A stretch of DNA of 64,000 bases from JAUSIF01 sp963711595 (GCA_963711595.1 CAVQER010000007.1:496001-560000); one strand, 5' to 3'; counted from the first letter of the stretch, positions 35,013 through 43,692 are shown. Notes: generated from the letters alone by a model not told the origin. A program made the numbers and translations.

Positions 35013-35174
35013 ATGCAGATACAGGTCCCCCATCAGCACGTCACGCGCGGACCCGCTGCGGTCGGCGCGTCGTTGCTGCGCGTATCGATCTCGCAGCGGC
35101 TCGCGATTGCGCTCGCGTTGGCGATTGCGTTGTGGGCGGCAGTGGCGTGGGCGCTTGTCGGGGTCGCGCCATGA
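35013..35174 (+). CDS. Small single-helix membrane protein, first ORF of zinc ABC operon
   Basis: 53-aa reading frame that ends as ATGA, overlapping the ATPase start by 4 bases, the classical arrangement for translational coupling. Residues 1-14 are polar with a HQH motif (VPHQHVTRG), and residues 29-50 form one strongly hydrophobic Ala/Leu/Ile/Val/Trp helix. The ribosome site is weak (AGGTGG lies 15 nt before ATG). It lies between the putative Zur operator and the ATPase, so it is on the same message. I do not recognise a family. It may be a small accessory subunit, or a leader whose translation sets ATPase output. Confidence 0.55.
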   Translation: MQIQVPHQHVTRGPAAVGASLLRVSISQRLAIALALAIALWAAVAWALVGVAP

Positions 35175-35911
35175 CTGCCGCCGTCCGCTTCCGCGACCTC
35201 ACGCTTGGCTATGACCGACACCCGGCAGTGCACCACCTGAATGGCACGGTCGAGGGCGGCAGCCTGCTCGCGCTCGTTGGGCCGAATGGCGCCGGCAAGA
35301 CTACCTTGCTCAAGGGGATCGTTGGGCTGCTGTCGCCGTTCAGCGGGGCGATCGAACGGAGCTTGTCGCCGGGCGAAGTCGCATATCTCCCGCAGATCGC
35401 CGAAATCGACCGCAGCTTTCCGATCAGCGTCTACGACCTGGTTGCGATGGGCCTTTGGCGGCGTGCGGGCGCCGGCGGGCGCATCGGCAAAGACGAGCGA
35501 GCCCTCATTGAAAAGGCGCTGGCGACGGTAGGCCTCGAAGGATTTGAGGACCGGTCGATCGGCACGCTGTCGGGCGGGCAGATGCAGCGTGCATTGTTCG
35601 CGCGGCTTCTCCTTCAGGACGCGCGTCTGATTCTCCTCGACGAGCCGTTCACGTCGCTCGACGCGGGCACCGTTGCCGATCTTCTGGAGTTGATCCGGCG
35701 CTGGCACGCGGAAAAGCGCACGATCGTGGCAGTGCTGCACGACTACGACCTCGTGCGCGAGCGCTTTCCCGAGGCTCTGCTGCTCGCTCGTTCCCCGGTC
35801 GCATGGGGTCCGACGGAAGAGGTGCTGCGGCCGGACAACCTGCTGCGGGCACGCCGCATGTGCGAGGCGTTCGATGCGCATGCTGCGGTGTGCGACGAGC
35901 ACGCGGCCTAG
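35171..35911 (+). CDS. aztA: Zinc ABC transporter ATP-binding protein (AztA/ZnuC-like)
   Basis: 246 aa. Walker A GPNGAGKTTLLKG near residue 36, Q-loop region VAYLPQIAEIDRSFP, signature LSGGQMQRALFARLLL near 133, Walker B LILLDEPFTSLD near 153 and H-loop VLHDYD. The opening LTLGYDRHPAVHHL and the close link to the following permease and binding protein fit the Azt branch of zinc importers described in Paracoccus better than enterobacterial ZnuC, but manganese cannot be excluded. Start overlaps the 53-aa ORF by 4 bases. Confidence 0.85.
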   Translation: MTAAVRFRDLTLGYDRHPAVHHLNGTVEGGSLLALVGPNGAGKTTLLKGIVGLLSPFSGAIERSLSPGEVAYLPQIAEIDRSFPISVYDLVAMGLWRRAGAGGRIGKDERALIEKALATVGLEGFEDRSIGTLSGGQMQRALFARLLLQDARLILLDEPFTSLDAGTVADLLELIRRWHAEKRTIVAVLHDYDLVRERFPEALLLARSPVAWGPTEEVLRPDNLLRARRMCEAFDAHAAVCDEHAA

Positions 35912-35923
35912 CCGCTCCCTCCG

Positions 35924-36790
35924 ATGTACGACATCCTGATCGCGCCGTTCGCCGAATTCGACTTCATGCGCCGCGCGCTCGTTGGCATGCTCGCGCTCTC
36001 GCTCGGAGGGGCGCCGATCGGCGTATTCCTGATGCTGCGGCGGATGAGCCTCACGGGCGACGCGATGGCACACGCAATCCTGCCGGGCGCGGCGCTCGGC
36101 TTCCTGGTCGCTGGCTTCAACCTGTTCGCGATGACGGCGGGCGGCATCGTTGCCGGCTTCGCGGTGGCGATCGGGGCGGGGGTGGTGGCGCGCGTCACGG
36201 AACTCAAGGAAGACGCGTCGCTTGCGGCTTTCTATCTCGTTTCACTCGCCCTCGGCGTCCTGATCGTGTCGCTGCGGGGGTCGAACATCGACCTTCTGCA
36301 TGTCTTGTTCGGTTCCGTGCTGGCACTGGACGACGACACGCTCATCTTGCTCGCGGCATTCGCGACAGTGACGCTCTTGGTCCTCGCGATCACCTGGCGC
36401 CCGCTCGTCCTTGAATGCGTCGATCCTGGTTTCCTGCGGTCCGTCAGCGGCGCCGGTGCGCCGGTGCACATTGCGTTTCTTGCACTCGTCGTGCTCAACC
36501 TTGTGGGCGGATTTCACGCGCTTGGGACGCTTCTTGCGGTCGGCATCATGATGCTGCCGGCGGTCGTCGCGCGTTTCTGGGCTGCCGATCTGACACGGAT
36601 GATCGTGGTCGCGGTCGTCGTCGCGTTCGTGTCAGGCTACGGCGGCCTGCTGATCTCCTACCATTTCGGCCTTCCGTCCGGGCCCGCGATCATTCTCGTG
36701 GCGGGCGCGATCTATGTCGTTTCCCTTTTCCTCGGGCCGGTCGGCGGCCTGCGCCGGCGGTTCGCGCCCGGACGTCACCTCGAAGCATAG
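35924..36790 (+). CDS. aztB: Zinc/manganese ABC transporter permease (AztB/ZnuB-like)
   Basis: 288 aa, eight or so membrane helices of the ABC-3 permease family. MRRALVGMLALSLGGAPIGVFLMLRRMSL at the N-terminus, then GDAMAHAILPGAALGF near residue 45, the conserved region that meets the ATPase. Late LGTLLAVGIMMLPAVVARFWA near 200 is a family hallmark. Follows the ATPase by 12 bases. It forms the inner-membrane channel for the metal passed on by the binding protein encoded next. Confidence 0.88.
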   Translation: MYDILIAPFAEFDFMRRALVGMLALSLGGAPIGVFLMLRRMSLTGDAMAHAILPGAALGFLVAGFNLFAMTAGGIVAGFAVAIGAGVVARVTELKEDASLAAFYLVSLALGVLIVSLRGSNIDLLHVLFGSVLALDDDTLILLAAFATVTLLVLAITWRPLVLECVDPGFLRSVSGAGAPVHIAFLALVVLNLVGGFHALGTLLAVGIMMLPAVVARFWAADLTRMIVVAVVVAFVSGYGGLLISYHFGLPSGPAIILVAGAIYVVSLFLGPVGGLRRRFAPGRHLEA

Positions 36791-36799
36791 GAGGTCGCG

Positions 36800-37690
36800 A
36801 TGCTTTCCCGCCGCGTGCTTCTGACCGTCGCCATCGCGTGTTTCGCTTTTCCCGCGGCTGGGCAGGAGAAGCTCGCGGTCGTGGCGACATTTTCGATCCT
36901 CGGCGACTTCGTCCAGAACGTCGGGGGCAGCCGCGTCGCGTTGACCACGCTCGTCGGTCCGGACGGCGACGCCCACGTGTACTCGGCCACGCCGGCCGAT
37001 GCCAAGAAGGTGGCAGACGCCAAGGTGGTGCTCGCGAATGGACTCGGCTTCGAAGGCTGGATGGAACGCTTGGTCAAGGCATCCGGGACCAAAGCACCGC
37101 TCGTTGTCGCAACGAAGGGCATCAAGCCGCGCGCGATGGGGGCCGGGCAGGGGTCGTCGCATGAAACGGATCCGCACGCCTGGCAGTCGGCCGCCAACGT
37201 CAATACCTATGTCGCGAACATCCGCGACGCGCTGATAGCGGCTGATCCCGCCGGCAAGGCAGAGTACGAGGCCAATGCGGCGGCCTACGTCGCGAAGCTA
37301 GACGCACTGGAAAAGGACATCCGCTCGGCGGTGGCAAGCATCCCGGCGGAGCGACGGAAGATTATCACGTCGCACGACGCGTTCGGCTACTTCCGGGCCG
37401 CCTACGGCGTTGAATTCATCGCACCGCAAGGCGTCTCGACCGAAACGGAAGCGTCGGCGCGCGACGTCGCCCGCATCATCCGCCAGATCAAGGCGCAGAA
37501 GATCCCCGCCGTGTTCCTCGAGAACGTCTCCGACCCGCGATTGGTGCGGCGGATTTCCGAGGAGACCGGGGCGAAGATCGGCGGGACGCTGTTCTCCGAC
37601 GCCCTGTCAGGCCCGCAGGGGCCCGCGCCGACCTACATCGACATGATGCGGCACAATCTCCGGCAGCTCACCGACGCGCTGATGAGCTGA
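36800..37690 (+). CDS. aztC: Zinc/manganese ABC transporter substrate-binding protein (AztC/TroA family)
   Basis: 296 aa, signal peptide to about residue 21 (FPAAGQE). Metal ligands expected for cluster A-I proteins are all visible: His in DGDAHVYSATPAD near 60, His in ETDPHAWQS near 126, His in ITSHDAFGYF near 191, and Asp in TLFSDALSG near 265. The long His-rich loop of ZnuA is missing, as in AztC. Strong AGGAGG ribosome site, 9 bases after the permease stop. Captures zinc, or possibly manganese, in the periplasm. Confidence 0.86.
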   Translation: MLSRRVLLTVAIACFAFPAAGQEKLAVVATFSILGDFVQNVGGSRVALTTLVGPDGDAHVYSATPADAKKVADAKVVLANGLGFEGWMERLVKASGTKAPLVVATKGIKPRAMGAGQGSSHETDPHAWQSAANVNTYVANIRDALIAADPAGKAEYEANAAAYVAKLDALEKDIRSAVASIPAERRKIITSHDAFGYFRAAYGVEFIAPQGVSTETEASARDVARIIRQIKAQKIPAVFLENVSDPRLVRRISEETGAKIGGTLFSDALSGPQGPAPTYIDMMRHNLRQLTDALMS

Positions 37691-37704
37691 TCGTCAGTAA
37701 GAAA

Positions 37705-37789
37705 CCTCTCCCCGCGGGCACTTCCAAATGTAGCCGCGCTGGCCACGCCGCCTTCGGCGCGTCAGCGCGGCAAGCGGAGAGAGGGAGAA
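37705..37789. repeat. Nested palindrome between convergent genes, probable bidirectional terminator
   Basis: Outer arms CCTCTCCCCGC (37705-37715) face GCGGAGAGAGG (37774-37784). The inner perfect 8-bp stem CCGCGCTG (37734-37741)/CAGCGCGG (37763-37770) encloses a third small stem around CGCCGCCTTCGGCG. It fills the 101-base gap between aztC and hss, which face each other. Similar CTCTCCCC palindromes are dispersed in Rhizobiales genomes. No T-run follows on either strand. Confidence 0.65.
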
Positions 37790-37791
37790 GA

Positions 37792-39222
37792 CTAGCGCAC
37801 GAGCACGTTCTTGAACTGCCAGGCGTCGGTCGGGTCCATGTCCTCAGGGAAGAGGGCGCCACGGCCGGACACCGGCGTCCAGTCCGTGTAGGTGCCGATC
37901 ACCGGGCCGAGATAAGGCATTTGCACCTGCAGACAGCGGCGGAAGTCCATGTCGTCGGCTTCGACGATGCCTGCCTTCGGATTTTCGATCGCCCAGACCA
38001 TGCCGGCGAGAATCGCTGACGTCACCTGAAGGCCGGTCGCATTCTGGTAGGGCGCAATCGCGCGCGTCTCCTCGATGGAGAGCTGCGAGCCATACCAATA
38101 AGCGTTCAGATTGTGCCCGTAGAGAAGCACGCCGAGCTCGTCGATGCCGTCGACGATCTCGTTCTCATCGAGAATGTGCCACGTCGGCTGCACCTTCCCG
38201 GCGGCGCCGAACATCTCGTGCAGCGATAGCACCGCATCGTTGGCGGGGTGGTAGGCGTAGTGACAGGTCGGGCGAAAGGCGATCTTCGCCCCCTCGCGCA
38301 CGGTGAAGTAATCAGCGATCGAGATCGCCTCGTTGTGCGTGACGAGAAAGCCGTATTGCGGGCCCGGCGTCGGGCACCAGGTGCGCACCCGTGTGTTGGC
38401 GCCGGGCTGCATCAGGTAGATCGCGGCACCCGAACCCTGGTTATGGGTGTGAGCGTTCGAGGGGATCCATTTTTCATGGGTGCCCCAGCCGAGTTCGGCG
38501 GGCTGGAGGCCCTCCGCGACGAAACCATCGACCGACCAGGTGTTCACGAAGACATTGAGCGGCTTGGGGTTTCTCGATCGCTGGGTGTCGCGCTCGGCGA
38601 TGTGTACGCCCTTGACCCCAGTCTCCATCATCAGCTGCGCCCAACCTTCCTTGGACGTCGGCTCCTCGAACTTGAGGCCGAGATCGGTCGCGATGTTGAG
38701 CAGCGCCTGTTTCACGAACCAGGACACCATCCCGGGATTGGCGCCGCAGCAGTTCACCGCCGTCGTGCCGCCCGGGTTCTTGTGGCGCGCGGCGAGGATC
38801 GTTTCGCGCAGCGCGTAGTTGGTGCGCGCGGCCATCGGCAATTTCTCGTCGAAGTAAAAGCCTTTCCAGGGCTCGGCGACGGTGTCGATGTAGAAAGCAC
38901 CGATCTCGCGGCAGAGCTCGATCATGGCGAGCGACTCCACGTCGACCGAGACGTTGACGCAGAAGCCCTGCCCCGGGCCCGCGCGGAGGAGAGGCTCCAT
39001 GACCTGGCGATAGTTCGCCGCCGTCAGCGCTTCCTTGACGAAGCGGATACCGCGCTGGTCGAGGAGATGCCGATCCTTGTCGGACGGATCGATGACGACG
39101 AATTTCGACTTGTCGTAGGTGAAGTGGCGCTCGATGAGGGGCAGGACGCCCTTGCCGATCGAACCAAAGCCCACGAGAACGATCGGGCCGTCGATTTTCG
39201 CGTAGACCGGCCACTCGGCCAT
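37792..39222 (-). CDS. hss: Homospermidine synthase
   Basis: 476 aa from ATG 39222, chosen for GGAGG 9 nt upstream. Rossmann LVGFGSIGKGVLPLIERHF near residue 16, then NCCGANPGMVSWFV near 161, WSVDGFVAEGLQPAELGWG near 230, all conserved in bacterial homospermidine synthases. Makes sym-homospermidine from two putrescine molecules with NAD, in the cytoplasm; homospermidine is the main triamine of many Rhizobiales. The upstream gene on the same strand is the decarboxylase that can supply putrescine. The two are separated by a strong terminator, so hss probably has its own promoter. Confidence 0.94.
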   Translation of the reverse strand: MAEWPVYAKIDGPIVLVGFGSIGKGVLPLIERHFTYDKSKFVVIDPSDKDRHLLDQRGIRFVKEALTAANYRQVMEPLLRAGPGQGFCVNVSVDVESLAMIELCREIGAFYIDTVAEPWKGFYFDEKLPMAARTNYALRETILAARHKNPGGTTAVNCCGANPGMVSWFVKQALLNIATDLGLKFEEPTSKEGWAQLMMETGVKGVHIAERDTQRSRNPKPLNVFVNTWSVDGFVAEGLQPAELGWGTHEKWIPSNAHTHNQGSGAAIYLMQPGANTRVRTWCPTPGPQYGFLVTHNEAISIADYFTVREGAKIAFRPTCHYAYHPANDAVLSLHEMFGAAGKVQPTWHILDENEIVDGIDELGVLLYGHNLNAYWYGSQLSIEETRAIAPYQNATGLQVTSAILAGMVWAIENPKAGIVEADDMDFRRCLQVQMPYLGPVIGTYTDWTPVSGRGALFPEDMDPTDAWQFKNVLVR

Positions 39223-39336
39223 GCAGTAGACCTCCAATCGATGCGCGCGCACGCGCTGGAACTGCCAAAAGCCATGTTCTTGTGCATCGCGTCAATGGCC
39301 GCCGCACGATGGCGGCTGAATGCAAGACCCGACGTC

Positions 39337-39372
39337 GCAAAAACAAAACCCCCGGCGAGAAAGCCGGGGGTT
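39337..39372 (-). terminator. Rho-independent terminator of the decarboxylase gene
   Basis: Perfect 10-bp stem AACCCCCGGC (39347-39356)/GCCGGGGGTT (39363-39372) with a 6-nt loop. Read on the minus strand it is followed by TTTTGTTTTTG. It lies 23 bases past the decarboxylase stop and before hss. Confidence 0.92.
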
Positions 39373-39395
39373 CGAGCAAAGTCGACGCTTTCGCG

Positions 39396-40526
39396 TCAGA
39401 TCACATAGGACTTGAGCGGCGGAAATCCGTTGAACGCCACCGACGAATACGTCGTGGTGTAGGCGCCGGTCGCCTCGATCAGCAGCTTGTCGCCGATCTC
39501 GAGCGAAACCGGCAGCGGATACGGCGTCTTCTCGTAGAGGACGTCCGCCGAGTCGCAGGTCGGGCCGGCGATGATGCAGGGCGCGGTCTTTTCGCCGTCC
39601 CGTGGCGTGCGGATCGGGTACCGGATCGCCTCTTCCATCGTCTCGGCGAGACCGCCGAACTTGCCGATGTCGAGGTAGACCCAGCGCACGTTGTCATCGT
39701 CCGACTTCTTGGAGATCAGGACGACTTCCGCCTCGATCATGCCGGCGTCGCCGACAAGGCCACGGCCGGGTTCGATGATCGTTTCCGGAATCCGGTTGCC
39801 GAAGTGCTTGCGCAGCGCCTTGAAGATCGCGCGGCCGTAGTCCTGTACCTTGGGCACGTTCGGGCGCAGGCGCGCCGGAAAGCCGCCGCCAAGGTTGACC
39901 ATGGCGAGGGTGATCCCGCGCTCGGACATGTCGCGGAAGATCGCCGCAGCCGAAGCGAGCGCCTTATCCCAGGCCTTCACGTCGTTCTGCTGGGAACCGA
40001 CGTGGAACGAGATGCCGTGCGCGACGAGACCGAGCCGGTGCGCGTGTTCGAGCACGCGCGGCGCCATCTCGGGCACGCAGCCGAACTTGCGCGAGAGCGG
40101 CCATTCGGCGCCGGTGCCGTCGCAGAGAATGCGGCAGAACACCCTCGAGCCGGGCGCCGCGCGCGCGATCTTCTCGACCTCGACCTCGGAGTCGGCCGCG
40201 AACAGGCGCACGCCCTGCTCATAGGCGCGCGCGATGTCGCGCTCCCTCTTGATCGTGTTGCCGAAGGAGATGCGGTCGGCGGTGGCTCCGGCGGCCAAAA
40301 CCATCTCGATCTCGCCCGCCGACGCGGTGTCGAAGGACGAACCAAGGTCGGCCAAAAGCTTCAGGATCTCCGGCGCCGGGTTGGCTTTTACCGCGTAGAA
40401 GACGCGCGTGTCCGGCAGCGACTTCGCGAAAGCCAGGTAGTTCTCGCGGACGACTTCGAGGTCGACGACAAGACAGGGTCCGTCGTCACGTCGTCGACGG
40501 AGAAACTTGCGAATTCGTTCAGTCAC
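39396..40526 (-). CDS. Ornithine/lysine decarboxylase, fold type III PLP enzyme
   Basis: 376 aa. The GTG at 40526 was chosen: GGAGAGG lies at the right distance, while the nearby ATG (40531) reads only ATG AAG TGA. PLP Lys in RVFYAVKANPAPEI near residue 46; GISFHVGSQQ near 169; glycine loop NLGGGFPARL near 211; EPGRGLVGDAG near 252; substrate-site Cys/Asp in CIIAGPTCDSADVL near 318. Typical of the dual-specificity alphaproteobacterial enzymes that make putrescine and cadaverine. Its long structured leader and the hss gene next door make putrescine supply the likely role. Confidence 0.92.
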   Translation of the reverse strand: MTERIRKFLRRRRDDGPCLVVDLEVVRENYLAFAKSLPDTRVFYAVKANPAPEILKLLADLGSSFDTASAGEIEMVLAAGATADRISFGNTIKRERDIARAYEQGVRLFAADSEVEVEKIARAAPGSRVFCRILCDGTGAEWPLSRKFGCVPEMAPRVLEHAHRLGLVAHGISFHVGSQQNDVKAWDKALASAAAIFRDMSERGITLAMVNLGGGFPARLRPNVPKVQDYGRAIFKALRKHFGNRIPETIIEPGRGLVGDAGMIEAEVVLISKKSDDDNVRWVYLDIGKFGGLAETMEEAIRYPIRTPRDGEKTAPCIIAGPTCDSADVLYEKTPYPLPVSLEIGDKLLIEATGAYTTTYSSVAFNGFPPLKSYVI

Positions 40527-40544
40527 TTCATTCCTCTCCTAATT

Positions 40545-40900
40545 TCCAAGCGGGGCGGTGGTTGCCACTTGATGGCGCCGAATGCGCTTCGTGGTGGCGA
40601 GCCCCCGCCCGCTGCGTCGGCGATGCCGACCTTCATCTGCGCCGTTGCTTGGATTGGGAGATCCCGATCCGCACGCTGGCAAGAGTAGTTGCCTCTTCAG
40701 TAACCCCGGCTCTCCATTCAGCCGGCAGAGACAAAGAAGCCCTCTACGTCGTTGCTTTAAGTCGCGTCCCTCGCGGAGAGCGGGGTCGGCCGGTTCACTC
40801 CGGCTACCGGTCTGCCCCGACAGCTTTCCGGCCTCTTGTCCGGGTCTCTGTCGACCGGCACGCGACCACAGGCACGTGCGAAATTGGGCAACTTGCGAAA
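40545..40900 (-). ncRNA. speF-type structured leader RNA (5' UTR of the decarboxylase)
   Basis: The 493 bases between the decarboxylase and the next gene hold no gene. Read on the minus strand they contain stacked stems: CGGGG/CCCCG (40781-40785, 40815-40819) enclosing GCCGG/CCGGC (40789-40793, 40800-40804); CCGGCT/AGCCGG (40706-40711, 40720-40725); AAGAG/CTCTT (40681-40685, 40693-40697). A long, structured leader before an alphaproteobacterial ornithine decarboxylase is exactly the setting of the speF RNA motif. Limits are approximate; the promoter should lie in the AT-rich stretch near 40900-40990. Whether it senses a polyamine or ornithine is not shown. Confidence 0.68.
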
Positions 40901-41019
40901 TATGCTCATTCGTCCACGGTTGCAAGAGAAAATCGCACTCGTGCGCAATTTTTTTTCGTCGCGCGCTCGGACGAAAACTGAATCGATCGTTAAGAAAAAT
41001 TTTTCGGCGCGCGACGCGG

Positions 41020-41271
41020 TCAGCGCTCGACGAATGGCTCGACGCGCATCGCGCCGCGCACGAACGCGTAGACGATGAAGACTGCGAGCACAGCGAAGAG
41101 CGCCTCGAGGGCGTAAGCGGCGGCATTTCCGAGGCCGAGCAGCCCCGCGATCGCCCAACCGGTGGCGAGACCGGTGCCGATCGTGATGGTGCCGATCAGA
41201 ATCGCAGCCGAGACGACCGTCATGACGTTGGCCCAGATGATCCGGCCGGGCTTGCGGACCACTTCATTCAT
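41020..41271 (-). CDS. Small integral membrane protein, conserved hypothetical
   Basis: 83 aa. Two hydrophobic segments, about residues 17-35 (TVVSAAILIGTITIGTGLA) and 51-72 (AAYALEALFAVLAVFIVYAF), in a hairpin with short basic ends (MNEVVRKPGRIIW). GGGAG ribosome site 9 nt upstream of ATG. Divergent from the gamma-glutamyltranspeptidase-like gene, with 142 bases between. Lies just upstream of the decarboxylase leader on the same strand, but the long gap argues against co-transcription. No function recognised. Confidence 0.65.
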   Translation of the reverse strand: MNEVVRKPGRIIWANVMTVVSAAILIGTITIGTGLATGWAIAGLLGLGNAAAYALEALFAVLAVFIVYAFVRGAMRVEPFVER

Positions 41272-41413
41272 CGTCTGCTGCTCCCTGTCGCGGCCGAGGC
41301 GCTCGCTTTGGCGGCCAAGAGCCGTAGAATGGCGCGCAATCTGGCTTCAAACGCCACCTCGATCAAGCTGAACGAAACGCCGCACCTCTGCTTCGAGCAC
41401 CCGAGACCCTCCC

Positions 41414-43009
41414 ATGACCCACGAAAGCGTCCGAGCCCGCGGCGGAGTGGTCGCGGCTCCGCACCTGGCGGCAGCGGAGGCCGGGCGCGACGTCCTCAAG
41501 GACGGCGGCAACGCGCTCGAGGCGGCGGTCGCCGCCGCCGCCGCCATCGTCGTCGCCTACCCGCACATGAATCACATCGGTGGCGACGGGTTCTGGGTGG
41601 TGCGCGAGCCCTCCGGAAAGGTCCGTTACATCGAGGCTTGCGGCTATGCCGGCGCGAGGGCGACGCGCGCTCTCTATAAGGAGCACGGACTGGATCGCAT
41701 CCCCGAGCGGGGGCCGCTCGCAGCGTTAACCGTACCCGGAGCTATCGGCGGCTGGATACTCGCGCTCGAGGCCGCCAAGGCGAACGGGGGCCGGCTTCCG
41801 CTCTCGCGGCTCCTCGAGCCCGCGATCGGAGGCGCGCGAAAGGGTTATCCGGTCTCGAAATCTCTCGCCTGGCGGTTCACGACCGAGCGGGGCGCCGCGA
41901 TCGACGCCCCGGGCTTCGCCGAAACCTTCCTCATCGAGGGCAAGGCGCCGAAGTTTGGCCAGACCCTGAGCGCCGGGCGCCTCGCGGACACCTTCGAGCA
42001 GCTCGCCCGCTCCGGACTTGACGACTTCTACAGCGGCGACGTCGGCCGGGAGATCGCCGCGGACCTCGAGAGGCTCGGCTCTCCGGTCACGCGTGCCGAC
42101 CTGCAGCGGTATCGTGCCGTCCCGCGTGAGCCGCTCTCGCTGCGGCTGAAGCGTGGCACCGCCTACAACTCGCCACCGCCGACACCCGGCCTCGTGTCGC
42201 TGATCCTCCTCGGCATCTATGAGCGGATGGCGGTGCGGGAGCCGGAGACCTTCGAGCACGTACACGCGCTCGTCGAGGCGAATAAGCGCGCAGTTCGGAT
42301 CCGCGAGCGCGTCGTGACCGCGTATGAGCGCCTGACGACGGACCCCGGCTCCTTCCTTACCGCGGAGGCGCTCGATCGGGAGGCGGCAGCGATCGATCGC
42401 GGGCGCGCGGCCCCCTGGCCGCAGCCTGCTGGAAAGGGCGACACGGTCTGGCTCGGTGCGGCCGACAGCAGCGGCCTCGTCGCCTCTTATATTCAGTCCC
42501 TCTATTTCGAATTCGGTTCCGGGTGTGTGCTCCCCGGCACGGGCATCATCATGCAAAACCGGGGATCGAGTTTCTCGCTCGATCCGGGCGCGCTTAATCC
42601 TCTCGAGCCCGGTCGCAAGCCGCTGCACACACTTTCTCCCGCGCTCGCGGTCTTGAACGACGGCCGCGTCATGGCCTACGGAACGATGGGCGGCGAGGGC
42701 CAACCGCAAACCCAGTCTGCCGTGTTCAGCCGTTACGTCGAGCACGGGGTTCCTATCGGTGAGGCGATCGACCGGCCACGCTGGATCCTTGGGCGCACTT
42801 GGGGTTCAACAATCACAAACCTGCGACTTGAATCCCGCTTTCCGGAAGAAACGATCGATCGGCTGCGGCGGGCGGGCCACGACGTCTCGGTCCTTCCCGA
42901 CGCGTATAATGAGGTCCTGGGTCATGCGGGTGCCGTGGTACTGCACCCCAATGGGACAATTGAGGGCGCTCACGATCCTCGCAGCGATGGCGGGGCGATC
43001 GGGGTTTAA
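41414..43009 (+). CDS. Gamma-glutamyltranspeptidase-family Ntn hydrolase, no signal peptide
   Basis: 531 aa. N-terminal VVAAPHLAAAEAGRDVLKDGGNALEAAVAA and HMNHIGGDGFW are the family start; the autocleavage/nucleophile Thr is Thr344 in KGDTVWLGAAD. C-terminal MAYGTMGGEGQPQTQ near residue 417 supplies the oxyanion glycines. Classical GGT is periplasmic and has a signal peptide, but this chain starts directly with the fold, so it is probably cytoplasmic. Relatives without leader include enzymes that act on gamma-glutamyl intermediates or other amides. Substrate unknown. Ribosome site is weak. Confidence 0.87.
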   Translation: MTHESVRARGGVVAAPHLAAAEAGRDVLKDGGNALEAAVAAAAAIVVAYPHMNHIGGDGFWVVREPSGKVRYIEACGYAGARATRALYKEHGLDRIPERGPLAALTVPGAIGGWILALEAAKANGGRLPLSRLLEPAIGGARKGYPVSKSLAWRFTTERGAAIDAPGFAETFLIEGKAPKFGQTLSAGRLADTFEQLARSGLDDFYSGDVGREIAADLERLGSPVTRADLQRYRAVPREPLSLRLKRGTAYNSPPPTPGLVSLILLGIYERMAVREPETFEHVHALVEANKRAVRIRERVVTAYERLTTDPGSFLTAEALDREAAAIDRGRAAPWPQPAGKGDTVWLGAADSSGLVASYIQSLYFEFGSGCVLPGTGIIMQNRGSSFSLDPGALNPLEPGRKPLHTLSPALAVLNDGRVMAYGTMGGEGQPQTQSAVFSRYVEHGVPIGEAIDRPRWILGRTWGSTITNLRLESRFPEETIDRLRRAGHDVSVLPDAYNEVLGHAGAVVLHPNGTIEGAHDPRSDGGAIGV

Positions 43010-43121
43010 AGGTATTCACGCTCCATTCAGGACGAACTAATAGGAAAAGGAACGGTCGTCTTTTGCAGTGGGTTGCTTAGTCGCCGGGCGTTGGAACGAT
43101 GTGCGTGGTAGGCGTGAGCAT

Positions 43122-43649
43122 ATGAATCCGGCGGTCTTATCTCTGTCGCTTGCCGCCGGACTGCTGCTCTCCGCGCTGGTCCCCGCTTCGGCACTGCCAA
43201 ACGCCAAGCCGAAATCGAACGGCGAAGTTGTCGATTTTGACGGCGCCCACGCCATGGGAACCATCATCATCCGCACCGGAGAGAAGCGTCTCTATTATGT
43301 GCTGGGCGACGGGCAAGCCGTCCGGTACCCGGTCGCGGTCGGCGAGCCGCGTTTCCAATGGGCCGGTGAGCTCTGGGTCAGTTCCAAGCAACACAATCCG
43401 ATATGGCGGCCAACCGCCCGGATGCGGCGCGAAAACCCGGGGCTGCCTCAGTCGGTCGGCCCGGGACCCCGCAACCCGCTGGGTCCGCGCGCGATCTATC
43501 TCGGGTGGGGCGAGTACCGTATCCACGGGACAAACGCCCCGCATACCATCGGGTCCGCTGCCTCCAGCGGCTGTTTCCGCATGCACAATACCGACGCAAT
43601 CGACCTGTTCGATCGGGTCCACATCGGCGCCCCCGTGCTTGTGCAATAA
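43122..43649 (+). CDS. L,D-transpeptidase (YkuD/ErfK family)
   Basis: 175 aa from ATG 43122, which gives a Sec signal (hydrophobic residues 6-24, PASALPN). Catalytic motif HGTNAPHTIGSAASSGCFRM near residue 140 includes the nucleophile Cys, with the usual YRIHG before it. These enzymes make 3-3 cross-links in peptidoglycan or attach proteins to it in the periplasm. Length is normal for the single-domain alphaproteobacterial type, which is usually present in many copies per genome. Followed by the DUF1007-NicO pair with 43 bases between. Confidence 0.92.
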   Translation: MNPAVLSLSLAAGLLLSALVPASALPNAKPKSNGEVVDFDGAHAMGTIIIRTGEKRLYYVLGDGQAVRYPVAVGEPRFQWAGELWVSSKQHNPIWRPTARMRRENPGLPQSVGPGPRNPLGPRAIYLGWGEYRIHGTNAPHTIGSAASSGCFRMHNTDAIDLFDRVHIGAPVLVQ

Positions 43650-43692
43650 GGTGTCGCGCACACCTTCCAAGGATAAGGCAGGATATCCAGGC

